From Haemonchus contortus (lineage: Eukaryota > Nematoda > Chromadorea > Rhabditida > Trichostrongylidae): DNA of 64,000 bases. Shown here one piece after another: positions 43,870 through 57,715 of the stretch (positions are counted from its first letter, which is position 1; every line of letters begins with the position of its first letter). The position numbers and the translations under genes were made by a program. The DNA is taken from assembly GCA_000469685.2 (NCBI GenBank), contig LS997565.1, positions 44,042,666 to 44,106,665 on the forward strand. The letters run 5' to 3'. A model generated the notes under the pieces. That model searched no databases. It saw only the letters and a program-made list of their open reading frames with translations, and had not been told where the DNA came from.

Positions 43870-46800
43870 CATGCTTTCGATTCGTATGGGATCTTTCGGG
43901 ACATTTGAAGGGTAATTTCTTCGGCAATCAACTTCAACTCTCATTTCTCCTAAAGGCACAGTTCACGATAATTTTGATTTTTTATGTAGAAAAGTGGAAG
44001 TGTTGACGTAGTGGAGAACATCGGTGGCGAATAAAGGGAGAAAATCCGCCTACTCCAATGTTTTTCAAAAGTAGCGGAAGTGGAGGTTGTACGAGATTAC
44101 CGTGACGGTAATGGCATGTAGGGGTGTTTGGACGAGATTAAACTTTGCTCAAAGAGATGACTACATCGAGCCAAAATTGCCGGAAACTGCCTTTCACTGT
44201 CATCATGGTTTTTGAAAAGTTGTTTGAACTTCCTACATGGGAGTCTCTTGACATAATGCAGCCTCTACAAAGTCGTTGAAACTCGTCCACAATGGGTGTG
44301 GCATTCCCACGATGCAATCTCTGGCCCCTTATTGTGCCCTATCCAGACGTTTTTCGACCTAACGGCAGGTATGGTATAGGGGGGAGGGAGCCTCGAATAC
44401 ATGGAAATTTCAGAAACCGTTTTTATCGTGAGCTGTGCCTTGAACTGATAGATAACAACTCGGATGGTTAGTACAAGTTTTCCTCTCAGACTTCAGATTT
44501 CTGTTACTACCCTGTAATTACTTCCGCTTGCTCCAAAGGATAACGATAGTTCAACATCCTAGCAGCCTTACCGCTTCCGCTTGCACCCTCTATGAAGCGT
44601 ACCTACATTACGCCCAAGATGCCTAAAGACCAATTCAGTCAGCTCCCCTACTTTCGGACTGCTTATGCTCTATCCAAATGAACATAACAGCTCTCAAATT
44701 ACATTGGTATAGAATTTTGGGCATTTGAATATCCCTCGTTCCATTCTGCCATTTTCACTGGGGTTTTCCCACTCCCGAATACTTCACTAGGCTGGTCTGA
44801 ATTTCAAATTGGAAAATTCGATCATCACGATCATCAAGAATCACATCGAACTGGGTCTGTTCCAGGGCAGTGAAAATGGAAGCAGTGTTATTACAGTCGT
44901 ACCTACCTCCGTACCCCTTCCTCTTCTTCCATACTCAACGTACCTACAGTCGCGGCGAAAATGTGAGGAAATACTTTGTTGTTTATTAGAGGTACCTTTG
45001 GTGATTTGTCACTGAAATAGGATGTTTTATGAAGTTTGTAAGAGTACGTCGCAGGTCACATTCTAGGTAGAAGAACCGGCTTCAATGACTTGGGTGGAAT
45101 GTCGTTCTTCACCAAAGTATTCGAGTAAAATAGGACCGAGTGGGGTGCGCTGTGAAAAGGGTATAGCCGGGAAGTGGATCTTCACGGAAAAAACACCCTA
45201 CGTATCTCGTTTCTGTCACGAAAACGTCACCTGTAAGGAGACAGATTGAGTGACGGTGTTCAATAAAGAAATGATCGGCACAACTGGTCAGGCCAGCCTG
45301 CCACCTCTGAGCTACCTCTATCCGAATGATTCCATTCGATTCCCGAGTTTGCCCATGGCTTTTTGTGGAAGCCGCCATCAAATGAATTAGTATTAACTTA
45401 ATAGCCAATGTACTTATGCTCCACTTCACGCCACTGTCATAGAAAGCCATTGGCAATGTAGTTTTCTATTCTATTAGGTCCAGCGTAAATTGATAACTGT
45501 GGAGTTCCGGGATTCGTTCACCCTGAAATGAGGGTTCTCTGACGAAGCCCAACTTCCATGAGTTAATAGCAGTTCAGTAAGGAAGATGAAATCTTGCCAT
45601 TTCGTTTTGTAGGAAGGTGATATATGTCCTTGATTGGTGGTATAATTTTTATTCGGTCCACAGGTTCCCGGGGAGCTGTCGAGCGGCGTCACTCCGCCTC
45701 TTATGGTTCAAAGATTTTGTCAAGATCGGAAAGTCCACAGACCCAAGTAGTCGACTCCTTCACTGCTGATACCAAATTCATTGGGAGGATAACATTATCA
45801 GCCTACGAGTCGCTGATCATCTAGTTTCATTGTGTTAATAAGCATTCTAGTATCATCAGGATTTCAGGAGGTCATCGAATGCATGGCGTATCCACGGGTC
45901 TGGTTGAAAACAGGGACATAACCACCTTCTTCTTGTTATCGAGTCTCTTTTCCTCAGATCGGCCCGTACTTTACGGAAACATTGATTAGATTGATAGTGG
46001 CTGTTCGGCCTTGAACGGAGTGCGCCGACAATTGGTGGCTCGGCTCACTAATGAGTACTCACCTGCCCTAATCCTTCGATTTCACTCCACGTGGACCTTC
46101 TTTTGCAAATCTCAGCCACACACCCAGAAAACTATTTTTCTCGACCTCTACCTTACACTGATAATTAAACCTTCAATATCCTATTGTTATTCGGTTCTTT
46201 GAATCTTGAACTATTGACTAATCGTCTCAGAATAACAAGTAAATGTTAAAAAGCCCATTGTTCTAAAGTTTATCGATCTCTTTCTGGGATACGCCCCGCA
46301 TTCGACTTCCATACAGAACTTCAGTAGCAGGTAACTCTACTTGAGATAAAAATGTTATTATGACAATTTATCAAACGAGTAGAAGGAATTCCAGTCAAAG
46401 ATCGCCTTTGCATTGAAGCGCTTGTTTTTATACTGTTCGTTTGCTTATCATTCTGTTTATCTTTCTGTCTTTCTTCCCTATATTATTTGCTCTTCAGTGC
46501 TTTATTCCTTCTATTTCTTTCTCTAACTATTTTTTATTTTATTGAACTTTTCGCTCTTGCTTCTCGGTAAACTAGATAAACCGAGACTAAAATGAAAACA
46601 TGGAAAAAATAAAATGAAAACAAAAGGAAATCAAAGGAAGGCAGAAGGCCACAGATCAGGACATGGCCAATTACAAAGAAATTCGATCTTTGGTATGCTT
46701 CACTCCGTCGCCATTCAGGCAATAGGCCCGACCTAGGCCTCCATGCTCTAAGTTGGCTCTTGCAAGACTCTGTCTAGTAACATCCACATCATGTGCGAAT

Positions 46801-47850
46801 TTAATTAGTCGACACAGAGGTCCTCTCTTTACTACTATGAACTCTGCCTTCTCGACAAAATATGTACTCAGTATACCTACTCTTCTGCTCTTTTCCTCCT
46901 TCCCTACTGTATCTTTGGTTATGCCAGTCTTTCCTCAAAAGTAAAACTTGAATTTCTTCCCAACGCAATCTCTCCAAGAATGCGCCATGAACTCGTCTTC
47001 TAACCAAAACGCAAAGGAGTGTACAAGCATTTCTTACGCATAGCAGTGACATACAGAAACCCCTGAAGTCGTATAGTGCTCTCAATATACCTGTTTTTGA
47101 GCAGAAAAGTTGGTGGCATTGGTGAACTTTGAAGGGATAAGATGAATTTTAGTGGTCCAGGTGGATTGGATATGAAATTCAGTCTCAGCCGAACCATTAA
47201 TCCCAAAACAACCGACAAATTTATATTTATGCATCAGATCAGATGAATATTTTTCATTTCGATAAAACACACTTATCTGCATCGTTTTTGTACCACAAGG
47301 TGTACCCCATAAACTCGTCTTCTAGACAAAAAAAGAAACGTTCAATGAAGCAATCATCACAAGAACTTTGTAGGGTGATCTGATCATTGTAGACGAGTTG
47401 GTACTGAATAACTGATTCCGGAAGGATAGAGCGAATTCGCTGGAAGCTTGTTGTTCGGAAGTTGGACCGAAAATAGCATCGCCTAGTCATTCCTTCGCTG
47501 GGAGCCAAAGATTACTCTTATCTACTTATCACCATCTTTTTCAACTTAGCTGTTTTATTTGAGTCTTTTTCCTAATTTCGTCGGGATTCTGGGCCTAGAA
47601 AATCCTATTCTCGCCTCCACTGAATTGATTTCTCAACACGTATCGAAAAACTCCGTTCGTGTTCAACAGAAAGTGCAGTTTCAGGTTTTTTATCAATCTT
47701 CCCATATGTTTCCCCCCTCGGAATCATCGCGGCCTTGTCCATGAAGAACTCAGCGTGGGGCCACGCTCGACTATAAATTCCTGGAAACATTCTGATAAGA
47801 GATTCCAGATGAATTATGGAGAAATTTTCGTATCTAACTAGCTAGAATTT
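43870..47850. other. Long stretch without supportable genes
   Basis: Contains the 17-bp palindrome ATTACCGTGACGGTAAT at 44096-44112, a fragment of SINE family 1 at about 46290-46332 (gccccgcattcgacttccat) and short frames. T-rich runs dominate 46430-46560. Confidence 0.4.
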
Positions 47851-47853
47851 TCA

Positions 47854-47878
47854 CCCCCCCCCCCCCCCCCTCCCCCCC
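47854..47878. repeat. Poly-C tract
   Basis: Seventeen C, one T and seven C. The run could be miscounted by sequencing. A shorter C run lies near 24355-24365. Confidence 0.85.
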
Positions 47879-47884
47879 TTGTCC

Positions 47885-50800
47885 CGTAAGAGACATAAGA
47901 GACAATCAAGGTCAGAGTCTACTTGTAAAGGAAACGAGGAAAAGCAAAATCGCAAGATAATCCACTTCGGAAAGCGCAGAGAGCAATGTGTAATTGGGCT
48001 TTGTATTATCTTTCTGGGTTGCGCCATGTATTCGGCTCTTTGTGCTGGCGTTGAAGTACTTTGATGGTGATTGACCTCAATCATCATTTCAGTCTGTTTA
48101 GTTACTTTTTTTGACATCAGTCCGCCCTCATACACTTTAACAAATGAAAGCACGCCAATTAGTCGTAATAATAAATATTTCATGTAATTAATCTACTTGA
48201 GGGTCAGTTAGTGATTGGAGCAGTTCCTTCCCCTGTATGTGTGTGAAAGAAGGTAGTCGATACTCTTCAGAAAGTAAGGTTTACTTCGCCGAGACTGGAT
48301 TTCATTTTTAGCTTATATTTGACGGTACACGCAGTATGGGACCAACGGTATTGGTGACTCTCCAGAGCGAATTCACCCTTCGAAAACATTTACCCTTCAG
48401 TTAAACTGAATATTCGATATTTTGAGCTCAATTTCTGAAATTTCGGAAGCTTTTTACCGTCAATCTCAAATGGAAACTACCTTTTCGAGCTCCATACTCG
48501 CTTTAATGATAGGAGCTTCTCTTAAGTCTATACCCAAATCTCTATTGTGAATTCTCAAGGAAAAATTTGGAATGAGTTGAAATTGGGTAATTCAATTCCC
48601 TGGATACCCATAGTCTTTGTTGGAAGCAACCCAAACAACTATTGTAATCGCCTTGTTGTTTTGTTTCTATGGAAATATTCTATGCCTTTGACTAAGATGT
48701 ATGCAACGCTTCCTTTGTTTACCTGGGCCACTCTTACTGGAAATGGATTTGATGGCTGGAAGTCTGACATGGGGAACACGAGGAATTTAGAGTCCCGCCA
48801 TGTTGGAAAGTGGAAGAGAGTAAAATTTGAGAAAAAAGAGACAAATATGTGAAGCAAAAGAAAAGAATTTCCGTAGAAGTAAGTGAGTACGAAATATTCA
48901 ATAAGTTATCAAAAAAGTGTGTTGCATAGCAGGAAATCATCTAAATTTTCGTTCAGAAATGTTCCTCCTACAAAATTTCACATCAAGTCAGCATGTCCGA
49001 CCAATAAAGAAATGGCGCGGGCGGCTGCGTTGCGGCTTTTCCAATGTTAACTTGCGCAGCATTCCATGGGCCAGAAAAATTAATTGTTTTTTCCTTTCAC
49101 TGTTCAGTATTAAAAAAGTGTTTTCAAAAAGCAAAATACATTCTCAAATACGCCTTGCCTAGACATCTGAGAGTACACCAGCTAGCGTCATATCCTGTTA
49201 TTGTCCCGAATCCCTTCTCGACCATTGGTTTGTGGAGCAAAAAAGTTCTTTCAACGAGAAACCGCTGACAACTGTACTTGGTAAAATGCTGTTCGTTAGC
49301 TCACCCTTGCCCTTCTCAAAGCCATATTGTTATTGTTGCATTTTGATTTGTGGATCTTTATTTAGAAACTTAGGGGCAATAGGCAATCCTACTGCGCCGC
49401 CATCTGGCAGCTCCCATTCGTCCTCGGCTTGAGAAAGCTCCGCCTATTTCTTGCCATCAGTTTCCTTTTCTCCAGGAACAATTGCCTTCAATCATTTTCT
49501 TTTCTTAATTCCTCCTTTCATCTTGGAACTAAAGTAAATAGTACAGTACCAAAGTAAGTGATTATCAATTTATGTCGTGAATGTGACATTGCAACATCAT
49601 CAACAACGAAAACAACATCAGCGACAAAACACAACAACCAGTAAGTAATTAGGAGACGTGGTGGCCACAACCGAATGTCGGATATCATAAAGGGAAGATG
49701 CACCACAGAAGACATGGAGGGCCATAAGGATTAGGACCCTGCCTGAAATGCTGATGCAATGCACAGACTTAATTCGAGAGGTCAAGGGTAAGCTGACGTT
49801 CTTCTAATCCTGCCTGGTTCCCTCTTGTATCCCATTCAAGTCTTTTGGTTTTCCTTGGCTTTATCTTCCTTCGCTTGGTTCTATAAAAGGTATCCAGAGA
49901 TAGCAACTGATCCCTTCTCATTGAAAACATTTTACTACGCATACCGAGTGGGCGACTTCTGGAAATCTATCATTCGTTATTCTTCGGTAATCATCTTCCA
50001 TAATCCTATACGGTAGATGGTTCTGAATCGCGTAGGCTAAAATCGTGCTAACTAACAAACCAGTTCTTCGTTGTGTATTGGTTTTCCCAAATAACGCTCC
50101 GTTCTCATAGAGATTAACCCAGAAATTCTTTTTCTCCCTGGAAGGTATTTGCCCTATTTTTATGCTCGATTGATTCCTTCGGATTTTTGTTTGTGTTCAT
50201 AGTATTTAAGATTACTGTAAACAGAGCAAACACAACAGTGGAGTGTTGGCACTGTCTTAGTTATGCTTCACTTTTAGCTTCAATTTGAAATTGCTGGGGA
50301 ATAGAGTAGCTTTGGTAGTCAACCCACCCCAGCCGTCTATTTGAATGGCATCCAGTTACATTTAGTAACAATTATAAACAATTACGAAACGTTTTCCATA
50401 TAAAGGGGTTGACTGACTACTTTTTCCCATTTGAGTCTAAATTGCCCATTAATTGGTCGTAAATATATGGCATACACATATGGGTACTTTACGAGGGATT
50501 CCATCTAGGGAGTAGAACACCCACAAAACGCCGGCAAATGCCGCTACGCTATCCTCACTGTCTTTGTTTTCTCCGTCAAGTTATAAAACCCTCTAGCAAT
50601 GGATGAACATTGATTTAAGTTTATTGATGTATCCCCGGAAGAACGTATTTAGCATTCGAAGAAGGGTAGAGTTTTCTACGAGTGTTCAGATATTTATCGA
50701 AATTTCCAGGGAAATGGTACCGGAACCATCTAACGTATACGATAGCCATGCATAGGGGATTTCTACAGCGTTTTCTGTCCCTCAAGGGAATCCCTCAGAT

Positions 50801-51090
50801 GTGAACCGAGGTTGAGCGAATGCCAACCTCTCATTCGGGAGCCCAAGTATACGTGAAGCTGGCTTCTTAACGATTTGATCTAATGCGAAGTTTTGCAAGT
50901 CAGCCTTCTTCCGGGTCCGATACTGCGAGCGCTCGCACCACCCAGAATTAGTGTTTTGCGTTTATTGTTTGTTTGTTCAAGATCCATATGGGTATCGGAG
51001 GTTCTGCGAGTTGTTTTGTATTTGTTCAACCAGCTATGAATCGATTTCCATCCGTTCGACGCTCCAAAAAAGGATAATCCTCACAAATGC
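47885..51090. other. Stretch without supportable genes
   Basis: A 101-codon plus-strand frame at 48547-48852 and smaller ones have no splice signals or known motifs. Confidence 0.4.
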
Positions 51091-51096
51091 TAGCCC

Positions 51097-51498
51097 ATGA
51101 ATGTTGTCTGTTGGGAAGTTGCGATCATCAATTGGGAATGTAATGAAATTGCAAAAAACGGTCCCCCTCCCTACTCTGTTCCCTCCCCCATTATTGCATG
51201 GCTAATCCGGTTCCCACATGTGGACACTGTGTCAGCATTCCGCGCAAAACCGCAACACCGTCCATGGTTGGCATTCTGCCGTCGTGCCAACGCCATCACA
51301 CCCCGGTGGAGGCGGTGGTGCCAGCGCTTTTCGCTAGCTGACTCATCCCTCCCGTCTGTCAGCCGAATCGTCGTCGTCCCCTCCCCATTTTGCTTTTACG
51401 CCGTTATCAGTCCCGCGACAAAAGGCTATTTCAACAGTCATCCCGAAGTATTCCGCATTCGGAGCTATGCGATTGCAAAAACCCTCATCAAACGGTAA
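51097..51498 (+). other. GC-rich open frame with a possible splice donor
   Basis: 133 codons; the 51170-51490 part is richer in GC than its surroundings and ends at a plausible donor (AAACG|GTAAGCG). Composition is rich in arginine, proline and tryptophan, which antisense or random GC-rich DNA can give. No family recognised. It may be a real exon, a promoter region or a repeat. Confidence 0.25.
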
Positions 51499-51509
51499 GC
51501 GCTATCATA

Positions 51510-53590
51510 ATTCATTTATTTTCGGTGACAATTCATCATAAGGTTATGGTATTTCAAACTGGTCGATTATTGATTGTTCCGATGTTTCAGTTTGTACTGG
51601 GTAAACATCACTGAGGTGCTACAACCGTAAAAGGGCATGCCGTTCCGGTTGGGGTTCAAGAGGTTTCGAAGCAATAACTGGTTTTGATACCTAGAAGACC
51701 TTCAACGGCTACAGTTTATACTCTGATTTGAGGAGTGGAGGGGTACCATTTAGTTGATTATAACATAATATAGTAAGTCAAACTTTATGCTTGGAAAACT
51801 ATTTGGAACCACTCAGAGATGTCGATTGCTTCATGAAATTCAACAAATTTATTTCCTATGAACCTAATACCTCACATAGAGTGAGGCGGCAAGAGGGTTT
51901 TATCGCAGTTTAGACTTGATTTCTAAAGACAGAATAGCCAAGCAAGGGATGCGGTCTCTTGGCTCAGCCAGTAGAACGGACTTTAGGTAGTGAACTGATA
52001 GTTCCCGATTCCTGTGGAAGTAGCTGTTCCCCTTTAAGTCTGTGTTTTTGTAGCAGAAAATGGGCTCCTGGCTCATTCTGAAAGAGAGCTTTACGGCTCT
52101 TCTCATTAACTCATAACTCCTAAGGGAAAGTGTCCCAAGGAAATTACTTTTTACTGGTTATTTTCCATAGTAACCATGAATTATTTATTTTCTCCTGTTA
52201 GCCTTGAATTGAAATTCAATTTTCTCTTCTAGAAGAATTTATTTATTGCTTCCATACTGGAGGGAATGGATTTCAGAAATTTTCAACAGTCCAATTTCTC
52301 CTCTACCATCATTATCTACCCTTAGAATAGAGCGGGGCAGGTATCGATTTCCTGAGGTCAGTCCCTATGGGACAAAGAAAGATATAAGGGAAGGAACGGA
52401 GTCCTGAAGGCCTCGAAGCTGTCCCTGTGCGAGCTTCCCTCAACACTGAGAAATTCCATGGAAGCACTGGTGTTCTTAGTCTATGGTGCTTGTTTTGCTG
52501 GGTGCAATCACTCTTGTCACGAGGACTTTCTCTAGTCCATTCAGTGCCATCTTCTCAAGCCTATTAGAGTAAAGCTCTGCGCCGTTTTCTTATAAGCCAT
52601 CCAATCACAATATCACTTTACTTTTTTGAATAATCTATACCATTTCTTGGTAGAACCTCCGCTTCTGAATCTACCCATCATCCGTCACTGCTCTTGTAAT
52701 GCCTCTCCTTCCCATATAGGAGTTTTATCAGAAGATTTCAGTTTACCTTATGCCATGCACTCGAGTTTTTTTCAATTCTTTTGGGAATGTCAATCGTCTA
52801 TTGGCCGGCCGCGATCGTTAGGAGTTTGTGTTGATTGAACATCTATAAAGTTGCAACCATAGTGCCGCTAAAATTACTGGTAAGTTCGAATGCATGGCGC
52901 GTTCTGGAAGGACCACCAAGTACTTTGCTTAATTCTGTAGTACTTCTTAGAGTTTAAGTTTAATTCCATTAATATCTCGTTTTTAAGGCCTTTTCTATTG
53001 AATTTGCTTGTTGTTGTCTAACCTTCCTCATGGCAAAGTTCAATTTGCTAAGCTGCTTAACACCGGCCACGTCACCCTCGAATTCTATGAATACTCTCGT
53101 TGGAATAATCAATCCAGCCCGTATGGAACGCTTCGATACTATCGATTCATGAGGGCATTACTTAGTCATCGGAAAATGTTACTCAGTCGGTGAAAGCAAA
53201 AGGGACTTGTTGATTATGCCTTCAGATGTTTACAAATTTCTGTAAGAGCACAATACCATACTAATTAAATGGTCTCTATGAATTTTTCAAATTAAATGAA
53301 TTTTATTAAATTCTATTATTTGGTTTAATTTCTATTTACGATGTGAGTAATACAACGAAGCTTTGGGGCATTCTGCATCCAAGAACTGTTCGATTCCTCG
53401 AGATTGCGCCACGTATTTGAATTCTAGTTTGAATCGCTGTGATTTATGATCGAAATTCTGACATTGAAATTACATTGAGATTATTGCCTAGCATATCAAC
53501 GTTTTTATTTTATGGCAAGTCTGGATGGCTCAGCTGGCTGAATGGTATGACCGATCAGTGAAAAGTGTTTGTAGTGAAAGCAATCACGTC
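51510..53590. other. Stretch without supportable genes
   Basis: Short frames and one copy of the cgaatgcatggcgc word at 52887-52900. Confidence 0.4.
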
Positions 53591-53596
53591 TGAGGG

Positions 53597-53815
53597 ATGC
53601 GCCCCGCATTCGGCTTCTGTTCAGAATCGTAGTGGTGCTTGGAAAACGTGTGTGACCCATACAATGAATCGTGGTGACCAGCAGGTGTATAAGTCAGTGC
53701 TAATATCCTCTCAAGAGAGTCTTGTAACAATTAACCGACCCCGAAGGGATGGACGACTCGGCTGGTATAAATGGGTGTTTATCCGAGACTCGACCATGGC
53801 CCTGTATCACTAAGC
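53597..53815 (-). repeat. SINE-like family 1
   Basis: Plus strand reads the family in reverse: gatgcgccccgcattcggct, ttcagaatcgtagtggtgct, gacccatacaatgaatcg, aagtcagtgctaatatcctc, then gggatggacgactcggctgg and a degenerate tRNA-like head (about 53780-53815). Confidence 0.65.
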
Positions 53816-53819
53816 GTCG

Positions 53820-55650
53820 GTTCCAATCATTGTTATTACTGGCGTTTTTCATTTTATCAAATTTACCAGTTTCAAACTATCTTCCCCAGTAATTTTTTTG
53901 AATAATCCATGGTGTTGAGTTTTACTCATCCTAGCACTTTGAAGTCAGAAGATCTGCGAAGTTCAAAGAATGCCTAGTTGATTTCGTGCTATCCAACGCC
54001 CATCGCAGAATAAACATTCGGCACTAGACGATAATTATGCTATCCTATGCATTGCGGCTAAATATTTATGGATGACTCAGAAAAGTCCAAAATAAATTCA
54101 GTGTAGGCAATATTCGCGTGAATTTCCAAGAATCTCGGAGATTACGTATCAGTTATAAGTGCAAGTGCTGAGGTGACGATATTTTGTGAAGTCACTGCCA
54201 CAAGCTGATCCTTTCGACGAATCTATATGATGAATAAAGGAAGGGCAGAATAGGAAGAAAAGAATGTTTGACTCAAGAGTGAACCATTTTCTTTCTATGC
54301 CAACACAGTATCAAACTACCAATCCAATCCTTTTCCTTCAAAATCTTTCTGACTCTAGAAGTAACAGGGGTGCCGCATTGCCCAGGCACAGTTCGATGGA
54401 TCAGATTCCTTTTGAATTTTCTGAATTTTCTGTAACCCAGGACTTCTATTCGATGTGAATCCTATATGGGACAAGACACAGCGAGTTGACAATTGGATTT
54501 CTCCCACACTGCTTTGCATTCATGAAAATTCGAGAATGCTCGCGATTTTAACAAAAGCTTACAACGTGGCGTATGCTGAAAAAGTCGGTCCATGCTATTC
54601 ATTCCCTTCTAAGCCATTTAATTGCATATGCAATCTGTTCATTTGTGGCACAGCAATTTCCCATCGAAAGATCTCGATTCGTGTTAATTCTCATGATCAA
54701 TTCCGACAAAGGAAAATCTGACTATTTCTATGTTCATGACTTATCCAACTGTGTCTAATATGTTGATCATTACTTGCCTTCAGTATCAAATAGGATTCAT
54801 TGTAATCACTGGACATAAAAATAGAAAATGAGAGGGATTCCGGCAAAAAATCCGTCTTACAATTAGAGCTTCCTTTCGGTCCGTTGGTAAGAGGGGTAGT
54901 GAAAGAAGAGACGTTGGTTCATGAGTATAGCTCTCGATTGTTCTCTATCCTTCTCGGTCTCCAGAACTCGTAACGTGATGTTCAAAGCACCTAGAATATT
55001 TTCTGATCATCAAACCCTACATTTCGTGCTCCTCAGCGCGAGGGGGCGTGGCTACAGTGATGGGCGGACCTTCCCATGTGTTTTCGTCGAACTTTACAAG
55101 TCAGTTCGCAGTGCATTCTGAGAAACTTTCTTTATCTAACTTAGCAAGTGTGCCTCGCCAAATTCAAACTACCTGCTCTGTTTGATAATTAGTGCTTTGC
55201 TGAAACGTTTCATCTCAGCTGGACCTTTTTTCAGAACGTTCCATCTTGGCTTGGGGCTTTTTTCGGTTCTTTTCAATTAGCTTTTCGGCTCTAACTAATT
55301 TCACCTAGTCCTCTGACTCTCTCCCATGACGCGTCTCCACCATTTCTTCGACGACGATAGCTTCAGCAGCCCCCTAAAATGTTTCGAGAACGTCGTAAAG
55401 TGCTTGTGATCGCGTCGTCGACATATGTGCCAAGCTTTTTTTCCGTTCCGGGTTTTGATTAGCACGCACAACGAAATGGCTCTCTGGAGAATCATCTGAG
55501 ATGTGTTTGTCATGGCTAATTTCTTAAACGTTTAGAGTTTTGTTTGCCACGTAACTGTACGTAATCTTCTTTTGTTGACACGGTCGTCGTCTGCTGGTGG
55601 TACTCCACCTATTGGTGGCTTGACAAACAAACTTTTTTCCCCATCCCCTC
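53820..55650. other. Stretch without supportable genes
   Basis: At 55300-55515 (minus) two overlapping frames are open and one contains a YVDD string, but the frame is too short and isolated to be called. Otherwise AT-rich with short frames. Confidence 0.35.
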
Positions 55651-55654
55651 ACAG

Positions 55655-55913
55655 CAAGCCGTTCCATCAAAGCTCAGCTCTAATGTCATCCTACAATTTT
55701 ACTTGGTTTACCTTCAAATCCTTGCAGACGAGGATTAGCATTTCGTACGACTTTTTTTGGTTCCCAGCCCCACAGAATAACCAGTTGAACTGTCACGTAG
55801 CAGTTGGTACTGGTCGCTACAAGTTCGGGATGAACTGCGGGATTAACTTTTACCCAGAATTGCATTTTAGTTGCCCCATGGATGTATTTCCGGTCCTTAT
55901 ATTGCCTGCCATA
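55655..55913 (+). CDS. Candidate internal exon of an unknown gene
   Basis: Acceptor CCCTCACAG at 55646-55654 and strong donor GCCATA|GTAAGTCC. 86 codons without stops: begins KPFHQSSALMSSYNFTWF, middle NNQLNCHVAVGTGRYKFG, end FSCPMDVFPVLILPAI. Enters in phase 2, leaves in phase 0. A minus-strand frame of 90 codons overlaps, so strand choice rests on the splice signals. No family recognised and no partner exon found. Confidence 0.4.
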
Positions 55914-55919
55914 GTAAGT

Positions 55920-57505
55920 CCTATCCTTCTCCATGCTTCCAAACGAATATGATTTCATTACATTGGATCGGTTATTAATGGCTCCACGAGGACTCGATCT
56001 AGGATCGGATTCTCTATCATGTTTATTCTAGCGGCGCCACTGGATACTTCCGCATCACGAACTTGGCAATGTCCCTCATGAAAGCTAGGAAAATCGTGTA
56101 AGGTCTATGAAACAATTGAAGTGATTACAGAAGCGAAGGGCTTGCTCGGTTGCCCTTTTCAGTAACACGAAGTCTGACTCTGTTGCTCACCTAAATGAGA
56201 TCATAGTTGGGAAATAGGAGCCTCAACGCCTATTTCGTTAAACTAAACCCGCCCATCTACATACCACGCCTCTCCCATAGCGAAGAGGTGTCAAGGAATA
56301 ATGCAATACTTTTCATTCTACATTATATGGTGCTGGTAGCGAGCAAAATTGTTTGGAAAGTGCCTGAAGCTTTTTCCATGCATTAATCATTCAATACCTT
56401 TCATTTTTTTCGAAAGTCGAGTATGTGGCGCGAACCTCGTGTGAGTTGTACTACTGGGACCCACGTTGGAGTGAGGTATCTGGCACTTTTACATCTTATA
56501 GTTGTGGTAATTATGGGCAGAAAATTGGCTGTATCGGGCGCTTTTTTATCGGGTCGGCCTCTCCACATTCAATACCTTTCAATATATTGAACGAAAGTCG
56601 AGTGTGTGGCGTGTTTCTTCACTAAGTTATACAGCTTCGATTTTGCTCACCTCGAGGTTTTGTCCATATTTCTTCATTAACCTCTAACCACCTATAGCCT
56701 GGGTTAAATTCTTATGTAATATGGCTCCCAGAGTAAAAGAGTTTTTTTTTGTAATCCAGCATATCCAATGGTTACAACAGTTCCAGCTATGCTTTCATCT
56801 CTTTTCCCCGAATGTTCCTCGGAACATCGTTCTTTTCTGATTTTCAGCCTGCAATGCAGGCCTTAACAGTGGGAAATTCTCATCGTTCTCACCATTCAGG
56901 CCACTCAGGCCTCCCGTTTCTCGACAGTTCACAGTGTTTCCTTGTGCTTATGGCGTGGGGAAGCCAATGGCCTAGACCCTGACCCTCCTTCACAAGTCAT
57001 TTTCTTTTTTTATACAGTCGACATATTTTATATACGATCCTGTTGAGGAAGATTCCCTTTTCAAGGACTTCCACTATTCCACGGGGTTTCCACTTCCAAT
57101 TCAAATCCTCTTCGGCATGATTGCATCTTTAGAAATGCTCTTTAGAAACGAGAAATGCCCTTAATGGCTATGCAAATGACTAAAGTGCTGAAAAAAGCTA
57201 AGAAAATTCATCTCTCAAGGAAAGAGCTCTATTAAAGAGAGCAAGGATTTACAGCTTCCATCTTAAATGCCTATTTACTACCGAAGCTTTTTTCGAAGAC
57301 TTCTTCAGGGGTGAATTCAACTTGGTTTTTCCACTATCCCCTAGAGCTTTTTTATTCTCTAATTTCTTTTTTCCTCTTCTAGCTCACTTCTTTCTTCCCT
57401 TCTTACGTTCTGTTCTCCGGCTCTTTCCCGAGATGGACTTTCACCTAACTTCACAGCCTCCATAATGTCCAATTTCCCACTTCACAGCTGAACGGAATGA
57501 AGGAT
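55920..57505. other. Stretch without supportable genes
   Basis: Two near-identical words (cattcaataccttt then cgaaagtcgag) at about 56388 and 56566 form a loose direct repeat 178 bases apart. No exons recognised. Confidence 0.4.
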
Positions 57506-57510
57506 GATCT

Positions 57511-57715
57511 TTAGTTCCTGTCCGTCCGTCCGTCCGTCAATGGCCAGTGATGTCCCCGCAATTTTCCGATTAGTCCATCGGCCTGGTCCAGCAATAGATG
57601 GCCCCCGGATGGTGCCGACACGGGAGGGTCGAATCGGTTGTCGCTGTCCGACAGAAAGCCCATGTGGCTGTGCGATTCATCATTTTTCCACTTTCGCCAA
57701 CTCAGCTTCTTATCT
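57511..57715 (-). CDS. Candidate terminal exon of an unknown minus-strand gene
   Basis: Acceptor ATTTTAG, one base then 67 codons and TAA. Reads ...ESHSHMGFLSDSDNRFDPPV, then SAPSGGHLLLDQADG, ending in a TDGRTD repeat encoded by a CCGT run. The composition is far more protein-like than the overlapping plus-strand frame, which is rich in arginine, cysteine and proline. The upstream exon was not found; a frame after TTTTATTCCAG near 57820 is a possible neighbour but its phase does not fit. The divergent plus-strand gene at 58.6 kb may share the intervening 0.9 kb as upstream region. Confidence 0.4.

Noticed and set aside
44096..44112. 17-bp palindrome ATTACCGTGACGGTAAT as a regulatory site
   Set aside because: A single short palindrome without neighbouring gene or second copy; chance cannot be excluded.
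55380..55470. Reverse transcriptase YVDD motif on the minus strand
   Set aside because: An isolated string in a short frame with a nearby stop and no other reverse transcriptase motif.
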